Shown: positions 25,101 to 37,814, numbered from the stretch's first letter. The stretch: 64,000 nucleotides of DNA from Heliopora coerulea (GCA_030142905.1 JASJOG010000188.1:372001-436000); one strand, 5' to 3'. The notes: generated from the letters alone by a model not told the origin. Program-made: numbers and translations.

Positions 25101-27882
25101 GGGAACAATGACCTTGGCAAGCAGCCATTTTCAATTCCTAAGCTAAGGAATTTAAAGAAGCTAGATATGACAATGAGCGGTCTTGAAAAGTTCCCGGATA
25201 GACTGGAAAATTGCATTAGTTTAGAAGATCTACGCCTTTCCTCCAACGGCAACCTTGGCAAGCAGCCATTTTCAATTCGTAAGCTAAAGAATTTGAAGAT
25301 CCTAGATATGAGTAACTGTGGTCTTGAAAAGTTCCCGGATGGACTGAAAAATTGCATTAGTTTAGAAGATCTCGACCTTTCCTCCAACGGCATCCTTGGC
25401 AAGCAGCCATTTTCAATTCGTAAGCTAAAGAATTTGAAGAAGTTTGATATAAGTAACTGTGGTTTTGAAAAATTTCCAGATGGGCTTGAAAATAACATGA
25501 GTTTGGAACATGTAGATCTTTCCCGGAATAACCTAACTGACAAAGAATTTTTAATCCCCAACTCATCGCCGCTGAAAGCACTTCAGTTAGGAAACTGTAA
25601 ACTCGACCATATACCAAATGCTGTATTCAACCTTCCTAATCTCGCCCAGCTAGATATGCGTTCAAACAAACTGAAAGAATTGCCAGCAAGTTTTACTACG
25701 TTAATAGATAAGAATGTGAAATTTGACCTTGGAGATAATGCACTAGGTAAGCCGCCACAAGTTATCTGCAACAGACCAAACGCGATTTTGCAATATTTCA
25801 AGGACCTTGAGAAATTCGGTACAGTTCATTCCAAACGACTTAGGGTGCAGGTGATTGGAAATTCTGGCGCTGGGAAAACGAGTCTGATCAACGGTTTATT
25901 GATGGGACAGTCAAAGTTGACAGAACCAGAGGAGAGAACAGAGGGTGTTGAGATCAGACAGTGGATTCCAGATCCTGCGAATGAAGACCTTGAACTAGAA
26001 ATCTGGGATTTCGGCGGTCAGATGGAGTACCAAAGTGTAAGCCATTACTTCATCGAACAGCATTCCTTGTTTCTTTTAGTTGTGGATTTGTCATCATATG
26101 AAATGACTGGTAAATCGTATCATGAAAATGCTGGCAAGTGGATTGATGAGTTAAAGAGCATTGTACTTCGACCAGTCTTAGTGGTGGCTGCAACAAAATC
26201 CGACCTAGTTGACGAATGCAGTTTAAAAGATAGGTGCGGGCATATGTTGACTGAAATTGGCAAACAAGAAAATGCAGATATGGCTTCAATAAGAAGTGAT
26301 AAAGATCAGATTAATAAAACCAATGATTACAAGAGCAATCGAATTGAAAAGCTTGAGTCATCGATAAGAGAGAGGCCGGTTCTCCCTACCAACATTGTGT
26401 CTGCATCAGATCAGGATGTTTGGCCTGGTAAAAGAGAAACAGTTATTGTTGTTGCATCTGCTGGAAGAGGAGATGAAAAAGCCACAGATGAAGAATCCAC
26501 AGACGAAGAATCTGCAGATGAAGAATCCACAGACGAAGAATCTGCAGATGAAGAATCCACAGACGAAGAATCTGCAGATGAAGAATCCACAGACGAAGAA
26601 TCTGCAAATGAAAAGGACACAGGTGAAGCATCCATAGTTGAAGAATCCCCATCTGAAGTCGCCTTACGTGATGAATTCACTCAAGAATTGTCAGATGAGG
26701 CTGGACGCAATGGCCTAATGTTCTTGAAACCGGTGCTTATCCGAATTGGAAGAGACGAAGATTTGTTTCCTCATCTGAAAACCACTCTGCCATCATTATG
26801 GGTCAAAATTGAAGAATCATTGCCAGCTTTGATAAAAGAAATGAAAGAAAGGAAAGGCCCTCGGTTCCTAACATTTAACAAGATGGAAAGCTGGTTTTGC
26901 GAACATAATCCAACTTTTAAGAGCGCTGTCGACAGAAAAGATACTCTGAACTCTGTAATCCTTTATCTCGTAAAGATTGGAAAGGTTTTACGATTTGAAC
27001 GCGTAGAACAGCTTCGAGATTTTGTGTTTCCAGATCCTGAATGGTTGACCATGTTGATCAAGAATGTCGTTCACCACGATTTAGATTCTCACCTTCAGTA
27101 CAAAGAAGATTTCAAAGTTTGCAACATGGACGCCGAAAAGTTTGAAATCGAGAAGAAGGAACTGATAGAAAGTGGACTGCTTTCGGAGTCCCTCTTACGA
27201 TGCATTTGGTATGAGGCTGTTCCTGAAGAAACTGATTTTAAGAAGCTTGCTCCTCTTCTTTATCATTTTGACGTGGGTTATCATATGACGGTGAAAGAAG
27301 CAGAGATTGAGGGGAAAGAAATTGGCAAGAACTACACGTTAATCCCGGCACTAATGCCTGAAGCTCGTCCCGATGCTATTGACACTAGATGGCCAAGAAC
27401 TGCATCCAAAGAGAAGTTTGAAGCAAAAAGTGAGTACAGATTTTACAGCAGGGTTCCCGTTGGTCTATATGAACGGCAAATGGTCCGTTGCCATCGAGGC
27501 TCGGACTACATGTTTCATTGGAAGGAAGGATTCTTTGGAGTCTACGATTTGGATAAACAAAACGAGGTGACATTCTGTGTAACGAAGTGTAATGACCCAC
27601 CGGACACGATTGAACTTACTGCCAGGATTGCCAAGAGTGGCCAAATTAAGAGCCTGTGGAAAGCTGTCTTACGTTTTCACCAGATCTTTGCAAACATGGT
27701 GAAGGAATTGTGGCCTGAACTTCGTTACTCAATTTACAATAAATGTCACCAATGCGACAAGTTCCATCACGAAATGGACTTCGAGAGACTTTTGGAAGCA
27801 CCAAACAGCTACGACAAAACAGTCTGCGATAAAACTGCTCAAGGTGTCCCAGTTAGCGTGGAATTGGTCTATCCTCCTGCAG
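22101..27882 (+). CDS. LRR-Roc-COR (Roco) protein, large first coding exon
   Basis: This exon encodes 1,927 residues plus one base. The open frame can be extended to a TTG at 22095, but ATG 22101 is the first plausible start, with an in-frame TAA just upstream. Residues 1-200 are unrecognised. Residues ~205-1150 are leucine-rich repeats, mostly 47-residue double units. The Roc GTPase spans ~1247-1440, with P-loop GNSGAGKTS at 1253, DFGG at 1303, TKSD at 1365 and a later SAS. Residues ~1457-1518 are an acidic DEES repeat. A COR-like region (WLTMLI, LLYHFDVGYHM, ALMPEARPD) runs to the end. Roco proteins such as LRRK, MASL1/MFHAS1 and DAPK1 act as GTP-regulated cytoplasmic scaffolds; a kinase domain is absent here. 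The donor is CTGCAG|GTATCT, phase 1, joining exon 28208-28255. Confidence 0.9.
23110..25505 (+). repeat. coding LRR tandem array, 141-bp units in 564-bp higher-order repeats
   Basis: About 17 copies of a 141-bp unit encode two LRRs each (NLKKLDMSNCGLEKFPDGLE, then NCISLEDLDLSSNGNLGKQP and FSIRKLK). Marker variants recur at a fixed distance: ACGCCTTTCA follows TAGAAGATCT at 23681, 24245 and 24809, exactly 564 bp (four units) apart. Nucleotide identity between these blocks is very high, so duplication or gene conversion is recent. A long open frame on the opposite strand is a by-product. Confidence 0.9.
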
Positions 27883-28207
27883 GTATCTTTTATTGTTATC
27901 TTTTTGTAATGTTTTCGTGATTTTTTTTGGTGAAGCAAGACGGAAATTATCTCCCCCCTGCCACGGAAAATTGTTTCATGAGAATTTATCTGTTATAGCC
28001 TTTATTCAGAACACCTTCAGGTTCCAAAGTAAAACGAGAGTAGCTGACCATGTTCAAATTGTAAAGTTTCAAGGAGATTTAGTTATTTGCCATACTTGAG
28101 GATTACATTAGTAATCTTTGCTCACAAAGTAAAACACACATTTGTTAAGACAAAATTAAAAATTTCTTAAAAGTCGTGCTTACATTCCCCTTTTTCATCT
28201 TATACAG

Positions 28208-28255
28208 AGGTTGTGGAAGCATTTAAGAAAGAAACGAGTTCAACTAAAAGTTCAG
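28208..28255 (+). CDS. Roco gene, 48-nt exon 2
   Basis: It is preceded by TCTTATACAG and followed by GTAAAC. With the single G carried from the previous exon it reads E-VVEAFKKETSSTKSS and leaves a single G, so it is symmetric (phase 1 to 1). The short, charged, Ser/Thr-rich peptide is likely a flexible linker between COR and the first Death domain. It is too short for ab initio finding and depends on the frame match at both ends. Confidence 0.65.
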
Positions 28256-29640
28256 GTAAACATAGTTTTTTATTACACATGTTAGATTTTAACAAATTTT
28301 GGAAATGCCGTACGTATACCCGTGAAATAACGGATTTTAGTGTAATTACACAGGTTATTATTGAAAATCCTGCATGGTGATGGGTCAGAAAAGTATGTCT
28401 TAAATCTCGATATTCACCTACAGGTGAATGTAACAGTGAAGGCTCTGAAGCAAGATGGCGGCTACCTTTGTAAATGTTACCGAGGAGGTGTTAAAAGTGA
28501 ATACTCACCTGTGCAATTATACTAATTAACTTCGTCTCGGGGATTATTCAACACTATTCATTTTGCCTTTAGCGAATAATTGTTAAATGTCAGAACATTG
28601 GCATTCGTCACTGTCAGTACATTTTTCAGATACATAGATGACTTTTGGAGGGAAAATTTCTGGACTAGTTATAAAGCTAATGAACGAGAGAAATTGGTAT
28701 TTTTGCAGATTAAAACATTTCTCATATCAAATTGTTGTAAAACAGTAATATTGCTTTGCACATTATCAATGTTGTACATGGTATTAGTCATGTTTTGCAT
28801 AGAAGCCCTCAATCTTTGTTAGCTCCGAGACCTGTGGTCGATCATGGCTGCCCTGTACAGTACACTACTCTGCTTTGATGTGTTACAAACTTTTGGTTTC
28901 CTATGCTATATACATCCGAGTTAATATTGTACTGCCTCCGAACACATGCTTTTTGAGAAGAGCTGTGTTCTAAAATAATTTCTTTTAATAATTGAATTTC
29001 AAAAGCCAATTTCTTTCATAATTTCTTTTAGTAGTGCTTAGGCAACCATCGACAAGTTGGTTTATTTTGAAACAGATCCGAAAAATGTCATTCTTAACTT
29101 GCAATTCAAGTAAAAATAATAGACTAGAAGGTATATACGGTAATATTTCGAGTCTAGGCCTCCCCGTAACGCCTCTGTTGTTCAAAAGAGAACTACATGC
29201 AACGTGTAATAGAAAAATAACTTAAATATGATGTGAAGTAAAAAGAAGTAACTGTGTTACGCATGGTCACACAAGCAGTAACTGACAGTTTACCATTCCT
29301 TAAGATCTGATGTTTAGAAAAAAGTCTCTGAGAAATCATTGGAAATGGGTTTTTTGCCACTAAGAATTCAAAACTTTTTAATTGTAGGATTTCCATATTT
29401 AACCCTTTCCAACAAACTAACGTATGATCTCAACACGGAAACCCGGCACTAACAGCGATATCCTTTACTCTGATCTCACTTTGGACATGTCTGAAAAACA
29501 CTCCAAAGACAAGTAGATGATGATGTTCCTTTAAGTCGACATCATCCACTTTATAAGATTCCGAAGTATCTCTTTATGAGTAATATTCGTATTTTGACGT
29601 TTTGGTTTTCATTATTACTATGATTACTATCAATAATATT
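28256..29640. other. 5' part of the 14-kb intron 2
   Basis: I see no coding or RNA feature. (ATT)n-rich sequence begins near 29620-29706, where the retroelement cluster starts. Confidence 0.5.
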
Positions 29641-29705
29641 ATTATTATTACAGTTATTGTTATTGTTACTCTCATTGTTAATGTTGTCATTATTGTTATT
29701 ATTAT

Positions 29706-30490
29706 TACAACTCGTACACCACCCAACTAAAGACAGGGAAGGGGTCTCAGCCTGCTACAGGCTCCCAGGATGCCTCCAGGTAAAGCCGCAACAGACATTG
29801 CATATTTCAGGCAACTTGTGGGGTCAGGAAATTTTAACAGCCCTTACTCTCCCAACTTTTCCAGTCAGGAAGGAAGAATGGATGTACAGCCCTCTAATGT
29901 CCCTGAAAGTACTCCTCGATGCATTTATCCAGTCTGACCTTAACGGTACTCTTTTGCACTTCCAACCAGTTAAAGTCAGTTTAAGTGTGCTACTGCAAGG
30001 GTGAAGACTGAATATTGTTTTATTCTTAGATTAGTGCTTATATGTTTCAGCATTTAAGGCTGGTTTATTCTCAGCCAACTAAGGTCAGGGGCGTCAGCCT
30101 ACTGTACAGATTTTCTTCTAATCCTTAGGCTAACAGGGAAGGTTTCCCAATACCTGAAGGTAGTGAAGGAATTAAGGCAAGCTGAGGTTTTCGGCTATCT
30201 GTCTACCCAGCTGGCAAGGCAAGGACGCCACTTCCTAGGTCATCTCATCAAAGCCTGCTCGTTTTATAGAGGTCACTCGCTCCAAATCAATGTCCTGTCC
30301 TACCTTCTTCTGGTTTTATGTCAGAGTTTCCTTCGAGATAAGTTGCTACCCAAGGCTAAAAAGTCTTATCTACGCTTGGCTAAAGGGTTGCTGACACTTG
30401 CCAAAGGTGCCACCCCCGACTCTGGTGGGCGGGAGCGTCGACATTCTCATAGTAGGCTGAAGCTGCGTTTGTCCTGCTTCATTGCCCATA
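29706..30490 (+). repeat. ~830-bp interspersed repeat, copy 1 (diverged)
   Basis: It begins CAACTCGTACACCACCCAAC immediately after an (ATT)n tract and ends near another at 30491-30535. It matches copies at 32477-33310 and 40418-42095. A frame with AFGYLSTQLARQGRH-like sequence is shared among copies, but the rest is non-coding. Always (ATT)n-bounded beside R4-like LINEs, it may be a non-autonomous partner. Confidence 0.75.
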
Positions 30491-30564
30491 TTATTGTTAT
30501 TATTACTATTATTATTATTATTATTATTATTTTATCTTTCACAGTTTATGTCGGTAGTATTTAA

Positions 30565-32253
30565 TTATCCCCCGAAAACTGGCCACAACCAGTAGTCTAA
30601 GGTTCCGAGTTTTTCATCCTTCCAAGCTCCTTCTCAATATTCTTGCTGTTCCAAGCAATGCCGTCTTTTGGAGAAGTTCTATTCTAATCTGTACGTCCAG
30701 TTTTTCAATCTAGTTTTCCAGTTTTCTACTAATTGCTCCCGAAGCACCTATAACTATTGGTATTTTCTCAACTTTCCTCATCGTCCACATTCTTTTTATT
30801 TCCCTTTTCAGGTCGTCATACTTTTCTATTTTCTCTAATTCTTTTTCACCTATTCTACTGTCTCCTGGAACTGCGATGTCTATAATCTTGCACTCCTTTT
30901 TCTTCTTTAACACCACCACGATATCAGGTCTTCTACATTCAATTAGACTATCGCATTGTATATTAAAATCCCATAGAATCTTAACTTCATCTGATTCAAT
31001 GACCTCATTTGGTTGATGTTCATTTTTCAGCTCGTTCTAACTGGTATAAACCACAAAGCTTCCAGTGTACAATACGAGCCACATTGTCATGTCTTTTGTC
31101 CTCTTTTTGCGCTAGCTTCTTACATTCACTAATCAAGTGTGTTACATGCTCTCCCTTTTCACCACAAAGCCTGCAAAGTCGAGACTCAACCGTTCTATCT
31201 ATGTAAAACTTGACATAAATTGTCCTGAGTGCTTGTTCTTGTGCAGCACATAGAAGTGCTTCAGTCTCCGGTTTCAAATCCCCTTTCTCCAACCACCACC
31301 ATGTCTTCACCATGTCTACCTGTACCTCTTCCCCTAGATCTCTCTTATATTGTCCATACATTCTTTTGTCAGTCCAGGCTTTCTCCAGATCTTCTCTTAT
31401 TTTCCTTTTAAAATTTTCCTTTGCTTCGCACCCTCCTGTTTCAATCACATTTGTCTTGGCAACATGTTGTAGGAGTAGTTCCACACTGTTCTTTACATAC
31501 CACCCCAAACTGTTCTCTTCCGCACTGATGCATTTTTCACAACTAATCAATCTTCTTCCACCTTTTTCCCTTTGTAAATATAATCTGGGGATGTCACTTT
31601 TTGGGTGAAAAGCACCATACATTGTCATCAGTTTACGTGTTTTGGAATCCATTGCAGTTACTTCTGCTTTACTCCATTTCAAAATACCAACCCCATACCT
31701 GAGCAGCGCAACAGCCCAATTGTTCATTGCCATGATCTTATTTCTGCTATTCAATTTTGATTTTAGTACCAATCTCAATCTCCTTTCATATTCCTTTACA
31801 AACTAACTCTTCATTTGAGTTTTCATAAATTTATCTAATTCTAAAATCCCAAGGTATTTGTATCCATCTGCTTCAATTGATTTTATTGCTTCGCCATCAG
31901 GTAGCTGTATTACAATTCATTTTACAATCTTTCCTTTTTTCATTACTTGCATTCCACATTTCTTAATTCCGAATTCCATTCCAATATCTTTACTGAGTAT
32001 ATGAACCGTTCTTACCAATGAGTCTATTTGTTCCTCATTCTTTCCAAACAGCTTCAGATCATCCATGTAAGGTAGATTATTAATCTTCAATTGTTTTCCT
32101 CGAAACTCGTACCCTGCCTTTACGTTTCTCAAAACCAAGCTTAACGGTATCATACATATCACAAAAATTGAAGGGGATAAGCTGTCTCCTTTAAAGATAC
32201 CTCGTCTTATATTTACATGTCCTAGACTTTCTCCCGTTGACGTTAACTCCGTC

Positions 32254-32255
<2 letters not shown>
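30565..32255 (-). pseudogene. R4/Dong-like LINE (RLE type), 3' part, copy A
   Basis: Reading the - strand downward, 31917-32303 carries the RT block RRGIFKGDSLSP and catalytic YMDDLKLFG. 31020-31778 carries the thumb region and a CCHC knuckle (CRLCGEKGEHVTHLISEC). Then ECRRPDIVV and IIDIAVPGD (the PD-(D/E)xK-like restriction-type nuclease), ending near 30700. This order is that of R2/R4-type LINEs with a C-terminal RLE. The palm's 5' half and everything upstream are absent and the frame is broken between pieces. The 5' end abuts (ATT)n at 32256-32283. Confidence 0.75.
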
Positions 32256-32281
<26 letters not shown>

Positions 32282-32285
<4 letters not shown>

Positions 32286-32430
32286 AACTCGCATACCACC
32301 CAACTAAGGACAGTGGAAGGGGTCTAAGCCTGCTACGGGCTCCCAGCATCCCGCCAGGTAAGACCGCAACAGATATTGCACATTTCAGGGAACTTGTGGG
32401 GAAAGGAAGTTTTACCATTAAAATGGATTT
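32282..32430 (+). repeat. ~830-bp interspersed repeat, short 5' fragment
   Basis: It starts after (ATT)n with CAACTCGCATACCACCCAAC and runs about 150 bp, to GATTTTAGGAAACACC, before a second (ATT)n run at 32443-32476. It is nearly identical to the first 150 bp of the neighbouring copy. Slippage or insertion within an ATT tract is likely. Confidence 0.8.
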
Positions 32431-32440
32431 TAGGAAACAC

Positions 32441-32476
<36 letters not shown>

Positions 32477-32479
<3 letters not shown>

Positions 32480-33310
32480 AACTCGCACACAACCCAACTA
32501 AGGACAGTGGAAGGGGTCTAAGCCTGCTACAGGCTCCCAGCATCCCGCCAGGTAAGGCCACAACAGACATTGCACATTTCAGGGAACTTGTGGGGAAAGG
32601 AAATTTTACCATTAAAATGGATTTTAGGAAACACCCACGGGGCCAGCCCTTACTCGCCCAACTTATCCAGTCAGGAAGGAGCAAGGGATATACAGCCCTC
32701 TAAAGTCCCTGAAAGTGCTCCCCGATGCGTATATCCAGTTTGACCTTAACAGTACCCTGTTGCACTTCCAACCAACTAAGGTCAGTTTAGGCGTGCCACT
32801 GCAAGGGTTAAAACTGAATATTGTTTTATTCTTAGACTAGTGCAGATCTGTTTCAGCCCTTAAGGCTGGTTTATCCTCAACCAACTAAGGTCAGGGGCAT
32901 CAGCCTGCTGTACAGATTTTCTTCTAGTCCTTGGGCTGACAGGGCAGGTTTGCCAACACCTGAAGGTAGTGTACTTGCACCTGCCAGCCAATTAAGGCAA
33001 GCTGAGGCTTTCGGCTACCTGTCTACCCAGCTGGCAAGGCAGGGGCGCCACTCCCTAGGTCATCTCATCAAAGCCTGCTCGTTCTATGGAGGTCACTGGC
33101 TCCGAGTCAATGCCCTGCCTACCTATTTCTGGTTTTATCTCGGAGTTTCCTTCTCCTAGATAAGTTGCCATCCAAGGCTAAAGAGTCTTATCTACCCTTG
33201 GCTAAGGGGTTGCTGGCACTTGCCAAAGGTGCCACCCCGGACTCTGGTGGGTGGGAGCGTCCACATTCCCGTAGTAGGCTGAAGCTGTGCTTGTCCTACT
33301 CCAGTGCCCA
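32477..33310 (+). repeat. ~830-bp interspersed repeat, full copy 2
   Basis: It begins CAACTCGCACACAACCCAAC after (ATT)n and ends near GTCCTACTCCAGTGCCCAA. A 69-codon frame (32950-33159) is identical to that at 41739-41948, reflecting recent copies, not proof of translation. Sequence at 33311-33524 resembles the 3' end of the R4-like LINEs. Confidence 0.85.
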
Positions 33311-33542
33311 AAATGTTCTTATGCCAGTTGTATCTAATTTTCCCTCGGAAGCTGGCTACAACTGGCAGCCTAAGGTTCCGGGTCTTTCAGCTTTCCAAGC
33401 TTCTTCTCAACTTCTTGTTGTTCCAAGCAATGCCGTCTTGGAGAAGTTCTGCTCTCATACGTATGTCCAGTATGTCCAATTATTCAATTTCCTAACTAAC
33501 CTCTCCTAAGGCACCTACTTCAATTGGTATTATTATTATTAT

Positions 33543-36500
33543 GTTTCTATTAGCCAGTTCATATTCTGGCCATTATTCCCTCACACTAAATATTGCTGGG
33601 AGGTAACCGACGTACACGTGTTCCCATTGGTTCACACTAAGGCTGACGCGCTTCAACTGCACGTTCACTACTCTGACTGTACCACTCCGCCAAGCACTTT
33701 CCTACGTATTGTTTCCCCCTCAGAGAGCCCATCCCCTGCATTGTACTGATTATCCTAATCACACTGTCCTCATCTCCAATAATGTTCCTCACTGCTCTGG
33801 CTCCATCTTTGACACCACATCCCAGGCATCCATATATTACCGGCACTACTTCCACTCTGTACCTTCTTTTTTCTCTGGTTTCGAATTCCTGCTGCTGATA
33901 CTTCTGTAACTTCGTTCTCGTCGCTTCTTCGATGTTCTGCTCTTCACGGCATGACATGTCTACTAACCAGATCTTGCTCGCTTTCTCGTCCTCTAATGTC
34001 AAGTCTGGTCTACATGCAGAGCTGGTCTTTCTCATCCTATGCTCGAACTCCCAAAACAACTTGAACCCGTTCCCCTTTAGGACGTGGCCTGTGTCCCATT
34101 TAACAGTGTACCATGCCGTATTGGCAGGGAGAAGTTCTCTCTCAACGGCCCAGCTAACAGTCAGTACCATCAAAGCATTGTTGTGCCTAGCGAGATACTT
34201 GGTTCCTGCCAGAATCTCAAACCCTGCAAGCAGGTGTTGAACGGTTTCATCAAACTTCTTGCACAATCTACAATTTCCGTCCCCGCCTCCTATCCCACGT
34301 AACACTTTCCACTTCCGAGTCTCCATCACCTGCTCTCGCAAATCCATGATTCCAGCCGTCTTCTGCGGTGTGATGTTTGTGTTCAACCACACAAGGCTCT
34401 CGTTCTCCTGCCCTGCAAACCCTTGACTCTGCATACCCTTCTCCTTATAATCATTCTTCAACTTCTCTGTCTAGCCGTTCTGTATTCCTTTCTTCAGCTC
34501 CTCATAGCATCCTGCCCACTCTTTCTCCATCTTCTCACCATCTTTCCAGACTTCTTTTCCCTAAATTCAACTTCTATTCCAACTTCACGCAGCGCTTGTT
34601 CTGCTTCCCTTTTTAAGCTCTTGTATTTGATGTTATACTCTCTCTTCCAAGCAATCCTTATCCAGCAGCTCGTACTACAAACCATGTACGTTGCCACCAG
34701 CACCTTTGATTCCTTATAAACCTGCCGCAAGCTCTTCAAGCCGCGCCCTCCATTCTGTCTCTTCCAAGAAATTTGTAGAAGTCATCCTTCTCTGGGTCCA
34801 GCGCCTCTGCCCTCTCTTCCAATATAGTCAATCCCTCGCCTTTAGTCATCTTACTTCTTCTAAATACTATCTCCGCACATTTCTTCACCCCATACACTGC
34901 CCCTGTATCGTTGCTTGCTTTCATGGTTATCTCGTTAGTAGCTTCCATCTCTTTATGACTTTCCTGGTAGGTGTTCAAGTCATCAATAAATAAGCTGTGC
35001 GTCCTCTTCGTGAAACTTTCATGGGGGGTGCCATCCTATATCCTGTTGTTTCCTCCATTAGCATTGTAACTGGAACCTCAGTCAGACAGAATCCTACCGG
35101 CGAATAACTGTCCCCTTGTAAAAAATCACACCATATTCTAATCCATCTACTCTGTACCTTGTGATTCCCAACATTCAACTCTAACCGTGTCCTCCAACTG
35201 CTCATCAATTTCCGTAGCACATTTATAAGTGGCTTAGGTACTCCCATCCAATCGTACACAATCACCATCCAATCATGGTGAACTTTGTCGTACGCCTTCC
35301 TGTAGTCGTAAAACGCGATTGCCAGGTCCCTCTTGCGTTCTCTCACCTTGTCCATTATACACTTATCAATAAGTAGTTGACCAACCGTACCCAGCACTCC
35401 CTCTGAGGCTCGTAGTTGTCTTTCATCCCATATCTCTTTCCGTCGAACATGATCTCTCATGTACCGTCCTATCATACAAGTGAATAACTTGTATGAAGTA
35501 TTTAGACACGTCTGTACTCCTCTTCAAATGACAAGTCCTCGGTCTTCGGTAAAAGGACTGTCCTGCCTAAAGTCACCCATTCCGGAATGCCCCCTGGATG
35601 TTCATTCCAGCTCTTCATTGTTCTTTCTAAAGCCTTCCAGGTTCCACTAAACTTCTTCCACCAGAAATTCTGGATTCCGTCAATACCAGGCGAGCTCCAA
35701 TTCTTCCTCCTCTTTATTACTTTCCCAATGGTCTCCTCACTTATCTCGATCTCCTTTACATCCCTGATCTTCTTTCTCAACTCCTTGATTTTTTCCATCC
35801 ACGGTTGTTCAATAGTAATCTTCTCCTCCCACATGCCTCCCCAAAGTTCCACAAATTTCTCCATTGCTGGGGGCTCACCCTTAAATTCCTCTGTACTATT
35901 CACTCTCTTGTAGAAAGCTCCTTCATCTGTTACAAACATTGTGTTATTCTTTCTTCTCATCCTCTTCTCCACTACTTTCAGCCATATCACTTTCTTCACA
36001 ATCAGCTCATCCAACCACTTCTCCGAGGCCTCCACAAGTTCTTGCGTGCCTGCTGATCCTCCTTCTACATACATCCCCAGTTCTTATAAGATCCTCACTT
36101 TTTTCCTCGTTGCTTTTCTTTGTGTCTTTCTGCGATAGAACTCACTGATCACTCTCACTATTCTCTGCCTTAGTGCCTTAATCTGGTTGCGTAACCTCGT
36201 CTCTCTTCTATTTCCTTCTCCGTTTAATCTCCTTCCTGTACTCGGGACTCTCATCTTGGCATTCAGTAATCTTGCTATTGCCCTTCCCAATGTATAAACT
36301 GCATCTGTGATCTCCTCCAACTTATTGCTACTTTTGAGGTATTTGCTAAGTATCTTGTTTGCACACTTTGCTATTTCTGGAGCCAGTTTTTTAAGTTTCG
36401 GAAGTCTGTTCCTGTCTTCGATGTTGGTCGCATTTGTTGGTGTTAGCTGCGCTAACTCCGCTGTGAAAACCTCTCTTAATGCTTATTCTCCCTCTGTTCC

Positions 36501-37775
36501 TGCTTCTTCATCTGCTTCTGTTCCTCTATCGGGTTCCTGCTCTACTTCCTTCTCTGACACGCCTACCACTGTTGCTGTCTCCTCCAATTCCCCATCCTCA
36601 ACTCCTGCCTCAGTTCCCTCCTCCTCACGCTCTTCATTCCTTTTTCTCACCAAGACAAGATTCGCAGTCTGTTTCTCCTTCTTAAATCTAGTAGCATTAT
36701 CTCTCAGCTTTTGATCTTTTAACCTCCCTCCAAACTCCTGTTCCCATCTATCACCTATCCTCTTCACGAAACCAAGTCCATGTTCTTTTTCTTCTGTATC
36801 TATTTCAACCAGTCGAACCTTCTTGGCTGTCGTCCAGTGCATTCTCTCCTGTGGTGCCTCAGACTCAGGCTTCTCAGATCGTCCCTCTAGCTGAACCATT
36901 ACTTCCTCTTCTAATTTGAACCTCCTGCCATTATCCACTAGGTTCTGGGCTGAGACAGTTTTCTTCCTCAGCGCTTCATTTGACCATCTCTTTTTAACAC
37001 GCTTCATGAATCCGCTTCCTCTCTCTCTTTCCTCAGTTTCTATCTTGACGAGTATTACTTCCTCCTCCAAAATCCACTCCGGCCTCTTCCCTCTCCGTCG
37101 GTTGTTTATAGGTACAATAGTAATATTTTCAGCTTCCACTGCATTTGTTGGTCTAGAGCATCTACTTCTAAAGTTAAAGATCGACTCATGATTCCACATC
37201 CCAGCAGTTCATATATGGACTACCAATAAGCTTTACATCCACGGGAATGGTCAGTCCCCCTGAAGTTGCCCGGCTTATCAGGTGAAGCATTTCTTAAAAC
37301 ACAGGTTCGTCACCTCTGTGAGTTGTACGTTCGCGACCTCCTGTCGTGTCGGCCACCATTCTGGCATCCCCTCACCACGTAACTCCACCTTGGGATGACG
37401 GGTTTTTCTGTCTGGGTTTTCCTTCCCTTACACGGTTGCTGCCACGCTGACGAGTTCCATCTACCCAGGTTTTTCTGTCGGGGTTTCCCTTCCCTTAGAC
37501 GATTGCTATACGCTAACGAGCTCCATCCGCCCGGGTTTCCTGTTAAGGTTTCCTTATAATGAAGTTTTCCTTCTCCGAGATGGGTTGCCTTCACCACGGC
37601 TTAAGAGCCCCATCTCCCCTTCCTCTAACCCTAGGTAGGGGGGCTTGGGGGTCCTATCACTTGCCCAAGGTGAACCCTAAGACTAGTGGAGGGAAGGAGT
37701 CGTCTTAGTTCTCCATTCTAGACCGTCCCAAGGCAAGATCTAGCCACTGCCCTTAAATCTTATTCAATATCCGTT
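33543..37775 (-). pseudogene. R4/Dong-like LINE, near full-length copy B, frameshifted
   Basis: On the - strand the 5' region (37310-37775) is GC-richer and non-coding. 36483-37199 encodes two Myb/SANT-like repeats (WILEEEVILVKIETEERERG and WTTAKKVRLVEIDTEEKEHG). 35502-36320 is the pre-RT region, including KNWSSPGIDGIQNFWWKKF. 34975-35475 contains FYDYRKAYDKVHHDW and LQGDSYSPVGFC. A one-base frame change lies just before the FIDD catalytic motif (34977-34988). 33637-34461 has CRLCKKFDETVQHLLAGF followed by the RLE (RPDLTLEDEKASKIWLVDMS). The element sits between ATT-rich tracts at 33525-33542 and ~37776-37812. Frame changes make it inactive. Confidence 0.8.
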
Positions 37776-37814
37776 ATTTATTATTATTTTTGTTATTACT
37801 ATTATTGCTTTTCC

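Noticed and set aside
22868..25561. 897-codon open frame on the - strand
   Set aside because: It is the mirror of the LRR array. The 141-bp unit is stop-free in this frame, so the frame stays open by repetition; its Ser/Phe/Arg-rich translation matches no fold.
33709..36714. Several + strand frames over 60-135 codons (Ser/Leu/Phe-rich)
   Set aside because: They are antisense shadows of the R4-like LINE on the - strand.
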